NCBI GenBank assembly: GCA_019750335.1
Contig: JAIEOQ010000001.1
Span: 1 to 64,000 of the forward strand
Length of the DNA: 64,000 nucleotides
Origin: Candidatus Obscuribacterales bacterium
GTDB lineage: Bacteria > Cyanobacteriota > Vampirovibrionia > Obscuribacterales > Obscuribacteraceae
Direction of reading: 5' to 3'
Part shown: in pieces, positions 16,363 through 24,767 of the stretch
Layout: each line of letters starts with the position of its first letter
How positions within the stretch are numbered: the stretch's first letter is position 1
Made by a program: the position numbers and the translations under genes
The notes under the pieces: generated by a model
The model's input: only the letters and a program-made list of their open reading frames with translations
Told to the model about the DNA's origin: nothing
Database searches by the model: none

Positions 16363-17056
16363 ATTCAAGTTTCTTTATTGGTTTAACCGATTGTGGCTAT
16401 TCCTTTTGGCGCCATTTCTGGTGAGAACTGCCGGTGTCCGGCTTGAAAAAATCGGCAGCAACTATGGCGGTTGGGTTTTGCCTGTCGACTTGATTCAGAA
16501 TGATTGGATTTGTTACTGTGCCGGTGTTGGTGAAGATATTACTTTTGATTTGGAGTTGATAAAACGTTGGCAGTGCCAAGTTTATTCATTCGATCCCACT
16601 CCGAGAGCGATCTCTTACATAGAGAAGCAAAAAAGTCATTTACCGGCAAAGTTTCGATTTTATGCTTTTGGTCTATGGTCTGCCGACGGAGCGGTGAAAT
16701 TTTATGCTCCGCGGAACCCGCGTAACGTATCGCATTCCATCGTGAATCTCAGGCAGACCGAGGAATATTTTAGCGGCGCAGTAAAAACAGTATCTTCAGT
16801 GATGAAGCAATTTGGTCATACGAAAATTGATCTTTTGAAATTGGATATTGAAGGCGCTGAACATGCTGTATTGGAGAATCTGGGACAAGCACAAATTTTT
16901 CCGACTACTCTTTGTATTGAGTACGATCAGCCGATAACGCCAATGCGCTTATTTAAAGCAATCAAATATTTGCAAAATGCTGGTTATCTGCTGGTTAATA
17001 TCGACCGGTTTAATTTCACCTTTTTGCTTCAGAGCCGGTTATTGACTTTGGTTTAG
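16346..17056 (+). CDS. FkbM family methyltransferase
   Basis: About 236 aa. KIDLLKLDIEGAEHAVLEN is the clear FkbM motif; CAGVGEDITFDLELI and YSFDPTPRAISYIEKQ correspond to the SAM-binding strands. ATG 16346 overlaps the end of the exporter ATPase by 17 bp; TTG 16340 is also possible. Placement right after wzt suggests it could make the terminal methyl cap that the exporter recognises; that is inference. Its 3' end overlaps the convergent TPR gene by 18 bp. Confidence 0.85.
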   Translation: MIKLVKFKFLYWFNRLWLFLLAPFLVRTAGVRLEKIGSNYGGWVLPVDLIQNDWICYCAGVGEDITFDLELIKRWQCQVYSFDPTPRAISYIEKQKSHLPAKFRFYAFGLWSADGAVKFYAPRNPRNVSHSIVNLRQTEEYFSGAVKTVSSVMKQFGHTKIDLLKLDIEGAEHAVLENLGQAQIFPTTLCIEYDQPITPMRLFKAIKYLQNAGYLLVNIDRFNFTFLLQSRLLTLV

Positions 17057-17590
17057 TTCGGTTGTATTGGCATCGTGCAAGGCTGAATCAATGCGTACTA
17101 CAATCTTGTCCATTTCGTTGCGCGCTTCCGGTGGTGGGTTTAAATTGAGGGCGTTGCTAATCGCTTCACGAGCCTCGGCATAACGTTTTTGCATATAAAG
17201 AACATTGGCTAAATGTTTCCAGGCCGACCAGCTTTGACTATCCAACTTCAACGACTGGCGGTAGGCGTTCTCCGCATCTTGAATCAGTCCGCTTTTGGCT
17301 TCGATCGCTCGCCCGATTGCCAGCCAAACATGAGGTTGATATTCGTAAAGAGCAAGAGAAGCGCGAAAATGGGCAATCGCTTCGTCCCATTTGTGTTCTT
17401 TCATTAGAGCTTGTCCGGCTTTTCTTTCCGGCTGGGAACTTTGCCAACTATCGTAGCTGCCGACACCGGGAAAGTCTGCTTTTGCCTCCGGGCGTGTTGG
17501 CTTAGTTCGTTCCTGAGCCAGTGTCGAGCTGGCGATATTATTCAAAAGTATGGCTGTGGTTGCTAAAAACACGATACGCTTTTTAAGCAT
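17039..17590 (-). CDS. Exported TPR-repeat protein
   Basis: 183 aa with an N-terminal signal peptide (MLKKRIVFLATTAILLNN..) and probable cleavage after residue 25. Two to three TPR units follow: ALMKEHKWDEAIAHFRASL, then an ENAYRQSLKLD unit and RYAEAREAISNALNLNP. TPRs mediate protein contacts; no enzymatic motif is seen. Its ATG overlaps the end of the MscS gene by 8 bp, so the two are probably translationally coupled. Confidence 0.8.
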   Translation of the reverse strand: MLKKRIVFLATTAILLNNIASSTLAQERTKPTRPEAKADFPGVGSYDSWQSSQPERKAGQALMKEHKWDEAIAHFRASLALYEYQPHVWLAIGRAIEAKSGLIQDAENAYRQSLKLDSQSWSAWKHLANVLYMQKRYAEAREAISNALNLNPPPEARNEMDKIVVRIDSALHDANTTELNQSQ

Positions 17591-18425
17591 TTTGGCATTC
17601 TCCGCTTAGTTGAATATGCTCTTCCTGGAAACGTTTGTAGACATTAAGATTAAAATGGCTGCGTAATTTATTTGTAGTAGCTGTATGATCGGAGATCGCT
17701 GCCCGAACTGTGAAATTCAAAGTGTTTTCGCCAAAAGATTCAAGAAAAACTTCCGGAGCCGGTTCTTTTAGAATCCCTTCTTCGGCGTTAATGATTTCCA
17801 AAAGTAGTGCTTGTACCTGTAATGGATTGCTTTTTATTGAAGTGGCGATCGGCAGGCTGATTTTTATGCCGTCGCCGCTATAGTCCCAGTTTATTACTCG
17901 ACTGCTCATAAAGTCAGCGTTGGGTACGATTACATCAATTCCGTCTTCGTTGTGGATTGTAGTTGCGCGTAAAGCGATTCGCGTTACTACTCCTTTGACA
18001 TCGGCAATTTGAATATGATCTCCTAGTCGGATCGGGCGTTCCCAAAGAATGACCAATCCGCCGATGAAATTCTTTGCTACTCCCTGCAAGCCTAAGCTTA
18101 ATCCCAGTCCTAGAGTTCCCGCTATTACAGTGACAACAGTCATATCTACGCCGGCTGTATTGAGAATGATGATGGCGCCTACGGCTACGGTTGTGTAGCG
18201 CACGATCATGCCGGCAACATTTTGTGCATCGGCATTCAGCCGACTTTTAACTAAAAGCGGTTTGATTGCTTTCTTTTGTAGGGTCCCGGTTAACCGCACT
18301 AAAAGCCAGAGCAATATGGCGACATAAAGCAACATGCCTGCTGTGACGGTACTTTTGCCGACTGGTAAAAGCGGCAAATTGAGGGCATAGAGCAGATCAT
18401 TGAAAAGCTTTTGATTGGCGTTCAT
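17583..18425 (-). CDS. MscS family mechanosensitive channel
   Basis: About 280 aa. Three N-terminal membrane spans are followed by the MscS core: GTLGLGLSLGLQGVAKNFIGGLVILWERPIRLGD contains the Gly/Ala-rich pore helix and the start of the beta domain. GVVTRIALRATTIHNEDG and VIVPNADFMSSRVINWDYS are the conserved beta-domain segments. It should act as an osmotic safety valve in the inner membrane. The start is ATG 18425; TTG 18452 is an alternative. It is divergent from the MOSC gene. Confidence 0.92.
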   Translation of the reverse strand: MNANQKLFNDLLYALNLPLLPVGKSTVTAGMLLYVAILLWLLVRLTGTLQKKAIKPLLVKSRLNADAQNVAGMIVRYTTVAVGAIIILNTAGVDMTVVTVIAGTLGLGLSLGLQGVAKNFIGGLVILWERPIRLGDHIQIADVKGVVTRIALRATTIHNEDGIDVIVPNADFMSSRVINWDYSGDGIKISLPIATSIKSNPLQVQALLLEIINAEEGILKEPAPEVFLESFGENTLNFTVRAAISDHTATTNKLRSHFNLNVYKRFQEEHIQLSGECQNA

Positions 18426-18488
18426 GATCGCTAAGTTTATCACTCCTGACAATCCGATTAAGCTTACGTCAAAGTATACTTAGTGCTG

Positions 18489-19283
18489 ATGAAATTCACT
18501 CTCACTGCTATGAATTACTATCCGGTTAAGTCTTGTGCCGGTATCGCCCTTGATCTGGCGGAGGTTGGTCCGCGCGGAATCAAGCACGATCGTGAATGGA
18601 TGATCGTTGATGCTCAAGGACGATTTATTTCGCAACGAGAGAATCATTCTCTTTGCTTGGTCAAAGTAGAAGTGAAAAGTGATGGTGCCTTGCTTCTTTC
18701 TGCTCCGGCAAAACAGTCCATTTTGGTGCCTAAAGATAAAATAGAGTTGGAAACAGATGTTGTCGTTTGGGATGACACTTGTCGCGGCTTGGATCAAGGA
18801 GATGAAGTTGCTGCCTGGCTATCCGATTATTTAAAGCGTGAGTGTCGGTTGGTTAGAATGAAGGATGGATTTTTGCGTCCGGTGGAAAAAGATCCTTTCG
18901 GAAACAGTGCTGTTGGTTTTGCCGATGGCTTTCCTTTTTTACTGATATCCGAAGCATCGCTTGCGGATTTAAATGCCAAGCTTGAATATCCCATTTTGAT
19001 GAATCGGTTTCGTCCAAGCTTAGTGGTAAGCGGTACCGAACCTTTTGCCGAAGATTCCTGGAAGCGCATTGCTATTAATGGAGTGCATTTTGAGATAGTA
19101 AAACCTTGCGCTCGCTGTGTCATAACTACTGTTGACCAGGAGTGCGGTGAAGCAGGAAAAGAGCCTTTAAGAACTCTGGCGGCTTACCGAAAATTTGATG
19201 GAAAAATCATGTTCGGTCAAAACTTAATTCATGCCGGGGCTGGTACTCTCCGGGTTGGAGCTGCAGTTTCAGTTCTCGCTTAA
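18489..19283 (+). CDS. MOSC domain protein (YcbX/mARC-like, no ferredoxin domain)
   Basis: 264 aa. The N-terminal MOSC_N barrel begins YYPVKSCAGIALDLAEVG and continues GIKHDREWMIVD. The C-terminal MOSC part has VSGTEPFAEDSW and PCARCVITTVDQ; this Cys is the molybdenum ligand in the YcbX/mARC family. Such proteins reduce N-hydroxylated compounds using molybdenum cofactor. E. coli YcbX is longer because of a C-terminal ferredoxin domain, which is absent here, so an outside electron donor is needed. No molybdenum genes lie nearby. GTG 18483 is an alternative start. Confidence 0.88.
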   Translation: MKFTLTAMNYYPVKSCAGIALDLAEVGPRGIKHDREWMIVDAQGRFISQRENHSLCLVKVEVKSDGALLLSAPAKQSILVPKDKIELETDVVVWDDTCRGLDQGDEVAAWLSDYLKRECRLVRMKDGFLRPVEKDPFGNSAVGFADGFPFLLISEASLADLNAKLEYPILMNRFRPSLVVSGTEPFAEDSWKRIAINGVHFEIVKPCARCVITTVDQECGEAGKEPLRTLAAYRKFDGKIMFGQNLIHAGAGTLRVGAAVSVLA

Positions 19284-19658
19284 TCCTGCCTGTCGCAATA
19301 TGCAAGCAACGGTGCTGGCTGCCAATTCTCGATAATGAGGTAGTATTGCGCAACGAACTTCATTGTTTTCGCGCTTGATGAATTTGGCGTGATCTCCCAG
19401 TTGTTTCACTTCGTCGAAACCGGCTTCTTCCAGGAGAAAGCGCACTTGACGAAAAGTGCTTTTGTTGCCGGACTGTTGTTTGCTTTTTTCGGTTGGTGAT
19501 AAAAATTGGCGGCAGGCCGGATCTTGTTGAGCAAGAGTCAACGCTTCTGTTAGATTGCGTTTCGCTTCCTCTGCTGAATTACCTTGGCTGCAAACATCGT
19601 ATTTGACTGCCTGAGCCACATACCAACCTTCTTCCTGAAATAATATAATTTGAGTCAC
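19269..19658 (-). CDS. HicB-HicA fusion (toxin-antitoxin in one chain)
   Basis: 129 aa. Residues about 3-46 look like the HicB antitoxin fold: EEGWYVAQAVKYDVCSQG followed by NSAEEAKRNLTEAL. Residues about 67-127 look like the HicA mRNA-interferase fold: a VRFLLEEAGFDEVKQLGDH stretch, then ILPHYRELAASTVACILRQ. His90 in GDHAKF matches the HicA catalytic His. The linker is about 20 residues rich in S/K/Q. The usual HicB DNA-binding tail is missing. The start is GTG 19658; the 3' end overlaps the convergent MOSC gene by 15 bp. Whether the HicA half is active or permanently silenced cannot be told. Confidence 0.75.
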   Translation of the reverse strand: MTQIILFQEEGWYVAQAVKYDVCSQGNSAEEAKRNLTEALTLAQQDPACRQFLSPTEKSKQQSGNKSTFRQVRFLLEEAGFDEVKQLGDHAKFIKRENNEVRCAILPHYRELAASTVACILRQAGLSEN

Positions 19659-19682
19659 GACAATTATGATAGCTTAGCAAGT

Positions 19683-20567
19683 ATGAAAATTAGAAATTTA
19701 GCTCTTTCCCTGCTTTGTCTTTTAATTCTAGCTCCCGGTAAGCTTTCGGCTAAAAATGCCGAACCGGTAAAAATCTATCGGGATCTCCAATATACTGCCG
19801 GAGAGGTGAATCCATTTCAATGTTTGGACTTATATCTTCCTGCTCAAGCCGCAAGTCCTCCCCCCTTGGTGATCTGGATTCATGGCGGTGCTTGGCTAAT
19901 GGGCGACAAAAATCATCCGCCTGCCGATTTACTTTTAAAACACGGCTTTGCTGTAGCCAGCATCAATTATCGTCTGGCGCAGCAAGCCGTGTTTCCGGCT
20001 CAAATCCAAGATTGCAAAGCCGCTGTACGCTGGTTGCGCGCTCATGCTAAAGAGTATGGCTTTGATCCTCGGCGCATCGCTGTTTGGGGACATTCAGCCG
20101 GCGGACACTTGGCCGCATTGCTTGCTGTAAGTAATGACGAAAAATCTTTCGAAGGTAATGGCGGCAATGCAAACATTTCTAGTCGCATACAGGCAGCGGT
20201 GAATTGGGCTGGATTGTCTGATTTGGTTAGTGTCGCCGAGCAGGCACCGCCCAACTGCCAAATCGATTTTAAATCTTCTTCGAGTCCGGTATTAGCTTTG
20301 CTTGGTCCGGGAAAAAACAAGGAGGCTTATTTGAAAGCCAGTCCTGTGACTTATATCTCCAAGGATGATCCGCCGATTTTAGTGGTCTATGGAGATAAAG
20401 ACGATGTTGTTCCGCCGGCTCAAAGCGAGGAGTTTTGCCGGATTCTAAAGGTTAAAGGAGCAACCTTTGCCAGCTGTGTCATATCCGGTGGCGGGCATTC
20501 TCTTGGGCAGAAAGCCGCTTTTAGCAAGACTCTCGAGTTTCTCAAAACGTATTTGCAGGGACGCTAG
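19683..20567 (+). CDS. Exported alpha/beta-hydrolase (esterase/lipase, BD-FAE/HSL-like)
   Basis: 294 aa. ATG 19683 gives a clean signal peptide (MKIRNLALSLLCLLILAPG..). The oxyanion motif is VIWIHGGAWLMGDK and the nucleophile elbow GHSAGG. Late Asp (VYGDKDDVVPPAQS) and His (SGGGHSLGQ) complete the triad. The family hydrolyses short acyl esters, including those on carbohydrates. Its start is 24 bp from the divergent HicB-HicA gene. Confidence 0.88.
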   Translation: MKIRNLALSLLCLLILAPGKLSAKNAEPVKIYRDLQYTAGEVNPFQCLDLYLPAQAASPPPLVIWIHGGAWLMGDKNHPPADLLLKHGFAVASINYRLAQQAVFPAQIQDCKAAVRWLRAHAKEYGFDPRRIAVWGHSAGGHLAALLAVSNDEKSFEGNGGNANISSRIQAAVNWAGLSDLVSVAEQAPPNCQIDFKSSSSPVLALLGPGKNKEAYLKASPVTYISKDDPPILVVYGDKDDVVPPAQSEEFCRILKVKGATFASCVISGGGHSLGQKAAFSKTLEFLKTYLQGR

Positions 20568-20612
20568 AGCTCGGATCAATTCGCCCTGTGCGGTTTCAAG
20601 AGCCCGCGGCGC

Positions 20613-20642
20613 TTGACATGATACTGCTATTGGTATTAAACT
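20613..20642 (+). promoter_or_regulatory. Putative sigma-70 promoter for the DUF378 gene
   Basis: A consensus TTGACA lies at 20613. A -10-like TATTAA sits at 20634 (15-nt spacer, short) or TAAACT at 20637 (18-nt spacer). It lies about 75 bp before ATG 20716. Confidence 0.5.
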
Positions 20643-20715
20643 AAAGTTAATCATGCCTGAAATGTCGATGGGGCTTCCCGTCGCAAGGCTGATTGCGAAC
20701 AACAGGTACACAACT

Positions 20716-20913
20716 ATGAAAAATTTGGATTTGCTTGCCTTTATTCTGCTTTTGATTGGCGGCATCAATTGGGGCTTGATTGGAGCGTTTAACTACAATC
20801 TTGTATCCAATTTGTTGGGCGATACCAGCCTAACCACCCGAGTAATTTACGGCTTGGTTGGCTTGGGTGCTGTTTATAAAGCTCTGCAAATGATGCCTAA
20901 AAAGGCAGCTTAG
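20716..20913 (+). CDS. DUF378 small membrane protein
   Basis: 65 aa with two membrane spans. The N-terminal LLAFILLLIGGINWGLIGAFNYNLV and the VIYGLVGLGAVYKAL segment match DUF378 (YuzA-like) proteins of unknown function. ATG 20716 matches the family start; an in-frame ATG at 20653 would add 21 residues unlike the family. A promoter-like sequence lies upstream. Confidence 0.88.
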   Translation: MKNLDLLAFILLLIGGINWGLIGAFNYNLVSNLLGDTSLTTRVIYGLVGLGAVYKALQMMPKKAA

Positions 20914-20921
20914 GCATACAA

Positions 20922-21380
20922 TTATAAATTAGGTATAGACGTAGGACACTGCTTCGCATTGTTCAAAAGTTCTTGATGGTACTCTGTAAATTTAGTACCA
21001 CCGGCTGCGGCTGGAATTTTTATGCATTCGCGTTCATAAGCTTCAGCTACCGGATTTTGCCAGGCATCATAAGGGAAATCATGACTTTTGTGCCGGCGAT
21101 ACCAAAGCTCCAGAGAATCTTTGCGCCAAACTAAAAGCAAAGGGATTGGATTGCCGTTAGCATTTTTCTCTTGTAGGGTGCTGAGCCAGGACTTGTTAAC
21201 TTTAATTGGTGCTCCACCAGGAAAAACCTTAGCTTCGCGGTCAGACATGGTAACAATTAGTTCCGGCGTACACTTGTGAACGGCGATCAGTGCTCCGCTA
21301 TCTTGTTTGCACCAGGGCAATGTTTTGAGAAAGTCAAGAAAGTTTTCGAAGACTAAACTTGTTGAACTTGCTTCTGTCAT
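20922..21380 (-). CDS. Hypothetical protein
   Basis: 152 aa from ATG 21380 (AGGA about 9 nt upstream); an earlier in-frame start at 21407 is less likely. No family is recognised. It is soluble, with Trp- and Lys-rich segments (LLLVWRKDSLELWYRRHKSH) and no signal peptide. It ends 8 bp from the convergent DUF378 gene and is divergent from the HPt gene, whose upstream region carries a 10-bp stem. Confidence 0.65.
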   Translation of the reverse strand: MTEASSTSLVFENFLDFLKTLPWCKQDSGALIAVHKCTPELIVTMSDREAKVFPGGAPIKVNKSWLSTLQEKNANGNPIPLLLVWRKDSLELWYRRHKSHDFPYDAWQNPVAEAYERECIKIPAAAGGTKFTEYHQELLNNAKQCPTSIPNL

Positions 21381-21410
21381 TGATCTTGTTCCTGGTTGAA
21401 GGGGCAACTC

Positions 21411-21441
21411 AAAATAGCTTATCTTGTCGAAAAGCTATTTT
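21411..21441. repeat. Hairpin between divergent genes
   Basis: AAAATAGCTT / AAGCTATTTT with an 11-nt loop, 31 bp upstream of the minus-strand gene. Since both neighbours point away, it is more likely an operator or leader stem than a terminator. Confidence 0.5.
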
Positions 21442-21566
21442 CCTGAATTCCGAGATTTTGGCAATATGATTTATATATGTTATTTTGGCAAGTCTAATCT
21501 GGTATCCACAAATACGGCTTTAGGTTTACAAAGTGTTTGCTACGGCAAGCTGGAGGCATTAAGGAC

Positions 21567-21911
21567 ATGGCTGACGCACCCTTGGATATTAAAGCCCTGG
21601 AGGATATTTACGGCTCGGAAACGGTCGAAGAACTGTTGGAAATGTCATTAAAAGAAGCTGGTGATTTGGTAGAGCGAATTGCTGCTGGCGTCTCGCGTAA
21701 AGATGCTACTGTTGTGGCTCAAGATGCTCATCAACTTAAAGGAATGTGCTTGACCATGACTCTTAATGAGATGTCAGATGCAAGTAAATCCATGGAGCTC
21801 GCTGCCAAATCTGCGGATTGGTCGACAATCGAGAAATTACTGCCTGTGCTTAAGGCACAATATCAACTGTTTGTTGAGTATTTGCGGGCTGCAACACCGA
21901 GAGGGCGTTGA
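21567..21911 (+). CDS. Stand-alone histidine phosphotransfer (HPt) protein
   Basis: 114 aa, all helical. The phospho-acceptor motif is AQDAHQLKGMC with His55. HPt proteins pass phosphate between histidine kinases and response regulators. ATG 21567 follows GGAGG and AAGGA. Two genes downstream, a GGDEF protein also has an HPt domain and receiver domains, so they may work in one relay. No histidine kinase lies nearby. Confidence 0.85.
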   Translation: MADAPLDIKALEDIYGSETVEELLEMSLKEAGDLVERIAAGVSRKDATVVAQDAHQLKGMCLTMTLNEMSDASKSMELAAKSADWSTIEKLLPVLKAQYQLFVEYLRAATPRGR

Positions 21912-21990
21912 CAAGCGACCGCCGGACTAACGAATAATCAGGCTAAACTTGCTAAACTTAGCACTTGGCGTTGCTGTGGCAGGGTAGAAC

Positions 21991-22887
21991 GTGTTTTTCA
22001 TTCGATCTATTTGTGCATTTATGCTTGTCGCTTTTTTGCTCCTGAGCCAAACTGTTAGTGCTCAAGATGACACTCCGTTAGTTCCGAACGTCGGTCCCAA
22101 TATTCAAAATCCGGATAATGCGGCTGCCCAGGGAGTTCCTGCTAACGTACAGGCGCTGGAGAGTGTTTATGCACCGGTTGGGCCTAGTGGGAATTACATA
22201 CCACAAGGTCCGCCTCAAGGCTGGTCCTATCAACCGATGGGGCAGCAACAGTCGATGTTGCCCCACTATGAAAATAGCACCGCGCCGGCCGGATTGAATC
22301 TGTCAATTGTTCTCGATACTTCTATTTCTACTCAAGCCGCAAGAGAAGGTGATTACATACAGGCTCATATCGCTCAAAATGTCAGCTTGAGTGGTGCCGG
22401 CTATATTCCTGCTGGAACTGTTGTTACTGGCGTTGTTACTGCGGCAAAAGCCGGGCGTTGGGCTGAACGTTCCGGGCTTTTAACCATCTCCTTTAATCAA
22501 ATGCGCTTGCCGAACGGGACTACTTTTCCAATCTCGGCTCATCTTGTCGGTGATATCGGCAAATACAAAAGTAAAGATAATACTGTGCGAGGAGAGGGCA
22601 TGGGAACCAAGCTCTTTAACCTCGGTGTGCGCGGTGGGCTTGGTGCCGGACTCGGAGCTGCTTTGGGCACCGCAGTTGGTGCTATTGGCGGCGGTGGTTA
22701 CGGAGCTGGTATGGGCGCTTGGTCCGGTGCGGCCATTGGTGGTGGTATCGGTGCTCTGGATAGTTTGGTTTTGAGAAAAGGAAGAGACGTTGTCATTCAC
22801 GGTGGAACACCGATGCAGTTGCAGTTGGATGAACCAATTCAAATTCCCGGACCGACTGTGCCTCCGGAAAGTACTGGCGTTTTTTAA
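21991..22887 (+). CDS. Exported glycine-rich protein with beta-domain
   Basis: 298 aa from GTG 21991. There is a signal peptide (MFFIRSICAFMLVAFLLLSQTVSA), then a Pro/Gln-rich stretch to about residue 95. A compact beta-rich part follows: REGDYIQAHIAQNV, YIPAGTVVTGVVTAAKAGRW and SFNQMRLPNGTTFPISA, which resembles TrbI/VirB10-type beta-barrel segments. Next is a Gly/Ala-rich zipper (about 208-255) that could enter a membrane. The function is unknown. It lies 21 bp before the GGDEF gene and is probably co-transcribed. Confidence 0.7.
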   Translation: MFFIRSICAFMLVAFLLLSQTVSAQDDTPLVPNVGPNIQNPDNAAAQGVPANVQALESVYAPVGPSGNYIPQGPPQGWSYQPMGQQQSMLPHYENSTAPAGLNLSIVLDTSISTQAAREGDYIQAHIAQNVSLSGAGYIPAGTVVTGVVTAAKAGRWAERSGLLTISFNQMRLPNGTTFPISAHLVGDIGKYKSKDNTVRGEGMGTKLFNLGVRGGLGAGLGAALGTAVGAIGGGGYGAGMGAWSGAAIGGGIGALDSLVLRKGRDVVIHGGTPMQLQLDEPIQIPGPTVPPESTGVF

Positions 22888-22908
22888 GACAGCTCCCAAG
22901 GTGGCATT

Positions 22909-24765
22909 GTGACTGAAAATCAAAAGAAAGTCGTTCTTATTCATGAAGATCCCGGGATCTTTGAAGAAATGAAGCAAGCCTTCGGTAATTATGGTTATCA
23001 AATTTTAGCCTTCAAAAAAGGCGATGATATCGAGGCGCTGGTTAAAGATTTGGAATCACCGGTCGCATCAATTATTGAAACATCGGCTGCGACAGCGGGG
23101 AATTTACAGGCCGCGGAAAAACTGAAAGCCTTCCAGAATGCTTTTCAAGCCGTCAAAATAAAATATGCTCGAGCGCTTCCGGAAAAGACCGATGAACTGA
23201 GGCGCTTGATTGATGCTGCTAAAGCTGACCATAGCGAACAATCAATAGAAGCAGTTCGCCAATTGGCTCATAAGTTGGTCGGTACAGCCGGATCTTATGG
23301 CTACGAAAAATTTTCTACTTGCATGCGTAAAGTGGAACAGTTATCGGTTGAAATAAAAAAGAGTCCGGACGGGAACGATTCAGCAAAGCTATGGAATGAA
23401 CTTAAAATTGAATTTGAACTGGCTTTTCAATCGGCCCAAACCATTGCCGAGGAGGCAATTGAAACTACGCCGGAAGCGGATTTGCCGCCTCTAGGTCCGG
23501 TTTTTGCGCGCATTTTGCTTGTTGATGAAGATACGACTTTTTTAGATGCGGCCGAGAATCTTGGACGGCAGTGTAATGTCAGCGTGCTTAAAGCAAAAAA
23601 TTCGGCAGAAGCGATGAATCTGGCCCTGATGCACCAATTGGATGCTGCCATTATCGATGTACGCACAGAATCACAAGACAGCTCGTTCAACTTAGCGATG
23701 GATCTGCGTAATTTACCTGATTACGATACGGTGCCTTTAGCCTTTATCTCCGCTGATGCAAAAATGCGACCGGTAGTAGAGGCCGCTCACGTCGGCGCCT
23801 CCTTGCATTTGGATAAACCGCTGGATATGAATTCGTTGGAAGCCGCTGTTAGGCATTTGGTGGCGATTCGTCAAGGCGGACGCCCCAAAGTAATGATTGT
23901 CGATGACGATCCTGATTTTACGGCGAAAGTTGCTTTTGATTTGCACAACGATAATTTGTTGGTGCGCGCTGTTAACGATTCGACTAAAGTTTTGGATGCG
24001 CTGCAGGAATTCCCTCCGGACGTTTTGTTGCTTGATGTGATGATGCCTGGAATGAACGGTTTTGAAGTTTGTAAAATGCTCAGAGAGTTGCCGCGCTGGC
24101 GCGACTTGCCGATTATTTTTATTACTGCTGAAATGCATATCGATGCTCGCGTAAAAGCTTTTGTCTCCGGCGGTGATGATTACTTGCCCAAGCCGATTGT
24201 TCGAGAAGAGCTTTTAGCCAGAGTGCGGGTACGTCTGGAAAAGTCTCGTTTACTTAAGGAGCGTTCGGACAAAGACGGAATCACCGGACTTCTTTTGCGC
24301 CGGGCTTTTGTTGAGCAATTTAATTCAATGCTTTTTGATGCTGAGCGTAACAATTTCATACTATCTATTTGCATCATTGATATCGATTTTTTCAAAAAAG
24401 TGAACGATACTTACGGGCATATGGCCGGTGATCGTGTTTTAGCTCGATTCGGTCAGCTGATGCTGCGCCGCTTTCGCGTTGATGATTTGCGCGGACGCTG
24501 GGGTGGTGAGGAGTTCATCCTGGCTTTCCGCCGTGAAACAAAGGAAACGATGCGAGCGGCTCTTGAGCGGGTTCAAGAAGAGCTGGGTTCTATCGCTTTT
24601 GAAAGTGATGACGGACAAAAATTCAATGTTAGCTTCAGCGGCGGGATCGCTAGTTTTCCGGAAGACGGTGCTTCTTTGCACGAGCTTTTAGCTATTGCCG
24701 ATAAGCGTCTTTATGAAGCTAAACATGCCGGTCGCCGTCGGATATTCAGTAGCAACTTGGGATAA
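22909..24765 (+). CDS. Diguanylate cyclase, HPt-REC-REC-GGDEF
   Basis: 618 aa from GTG 22909 (AAGGTGG upstream). A short receiver-like start (1-60) is followed by an HPt domain with His121 in AHKLVGTAG. A first receiver (201-318) has DED 206-208, a candidate Asp250 and Lys303. A second, canonical receiver (327-445) has DDD 332-334, Asp376 in LLLDVMMP and Lys428. The GGDEF domain (453-616) has GGEEF at 532-536 and an intact inhibitory site RVDD at 523-526, five residues upstream. It should make c-di-GMP under phosphorylation control with product feedback. Confidence 0.93.
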   Translation: MTENQKKVVLIHEDPGIFEEMKQAFGNYGYQILAFKKGDDIEALVKDLESPVASIIETSAATAGNLQAAEKLKAFQNAFQAVKIKYARALPEKTDELRRLIDAAKADHSEQSIEAVRQLAHKLVGTAGSYGYEKFSTCMRKVEQLSVEIKKSPDGNDSAKLWNELKIEFELAFQSAQTIAEEAIETTPEADLPPLGPVFARILLVDEDTTFLDAAENLGRQCNVSVLKAKNSAEAMNLALMHQLDAAIIDVRTESQDSSFNLAMDLRNLPDYDTVPLAFISADAKMRPVVEAAHVGASLHLDKPLDMNSLEAAVRHLVAIRQGGRPKVMIVDDDPDFTAKVAFDLHNDNLLVRAVNDSTKVLDALQEFPPDVLLLDVMMPGMNGFEVCKMLRELPRWRDLPIIFITAEMHIDARVKAFVSGGDDYLPKPIVREELLARVRVRLEKSRLLKERSDKDGITGLLLRRAFVEQFNSMLFDAERNNFILSICIIDIDFFKKVNDTYGHMAGDRVLARFGQLMLRRFRVDDLRGRWGGEEFILAFRRETKETMRAALERVQEELGSIAFESDDGQKFNVSFSGGIASFPEDGASLHELLAIADKRLYEAKHAGRRRIFSSNLG

Positions 24766-24767
24766 AA

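Noticed and set aside
22480-23001. A 173-codon minus-strand frame across the Gly-rich and GGDEF genes
   Set aside because: It spans two real genes on the other strand; its Ser/Thr/Ala-rich content just reflects the reversed glycine codons.
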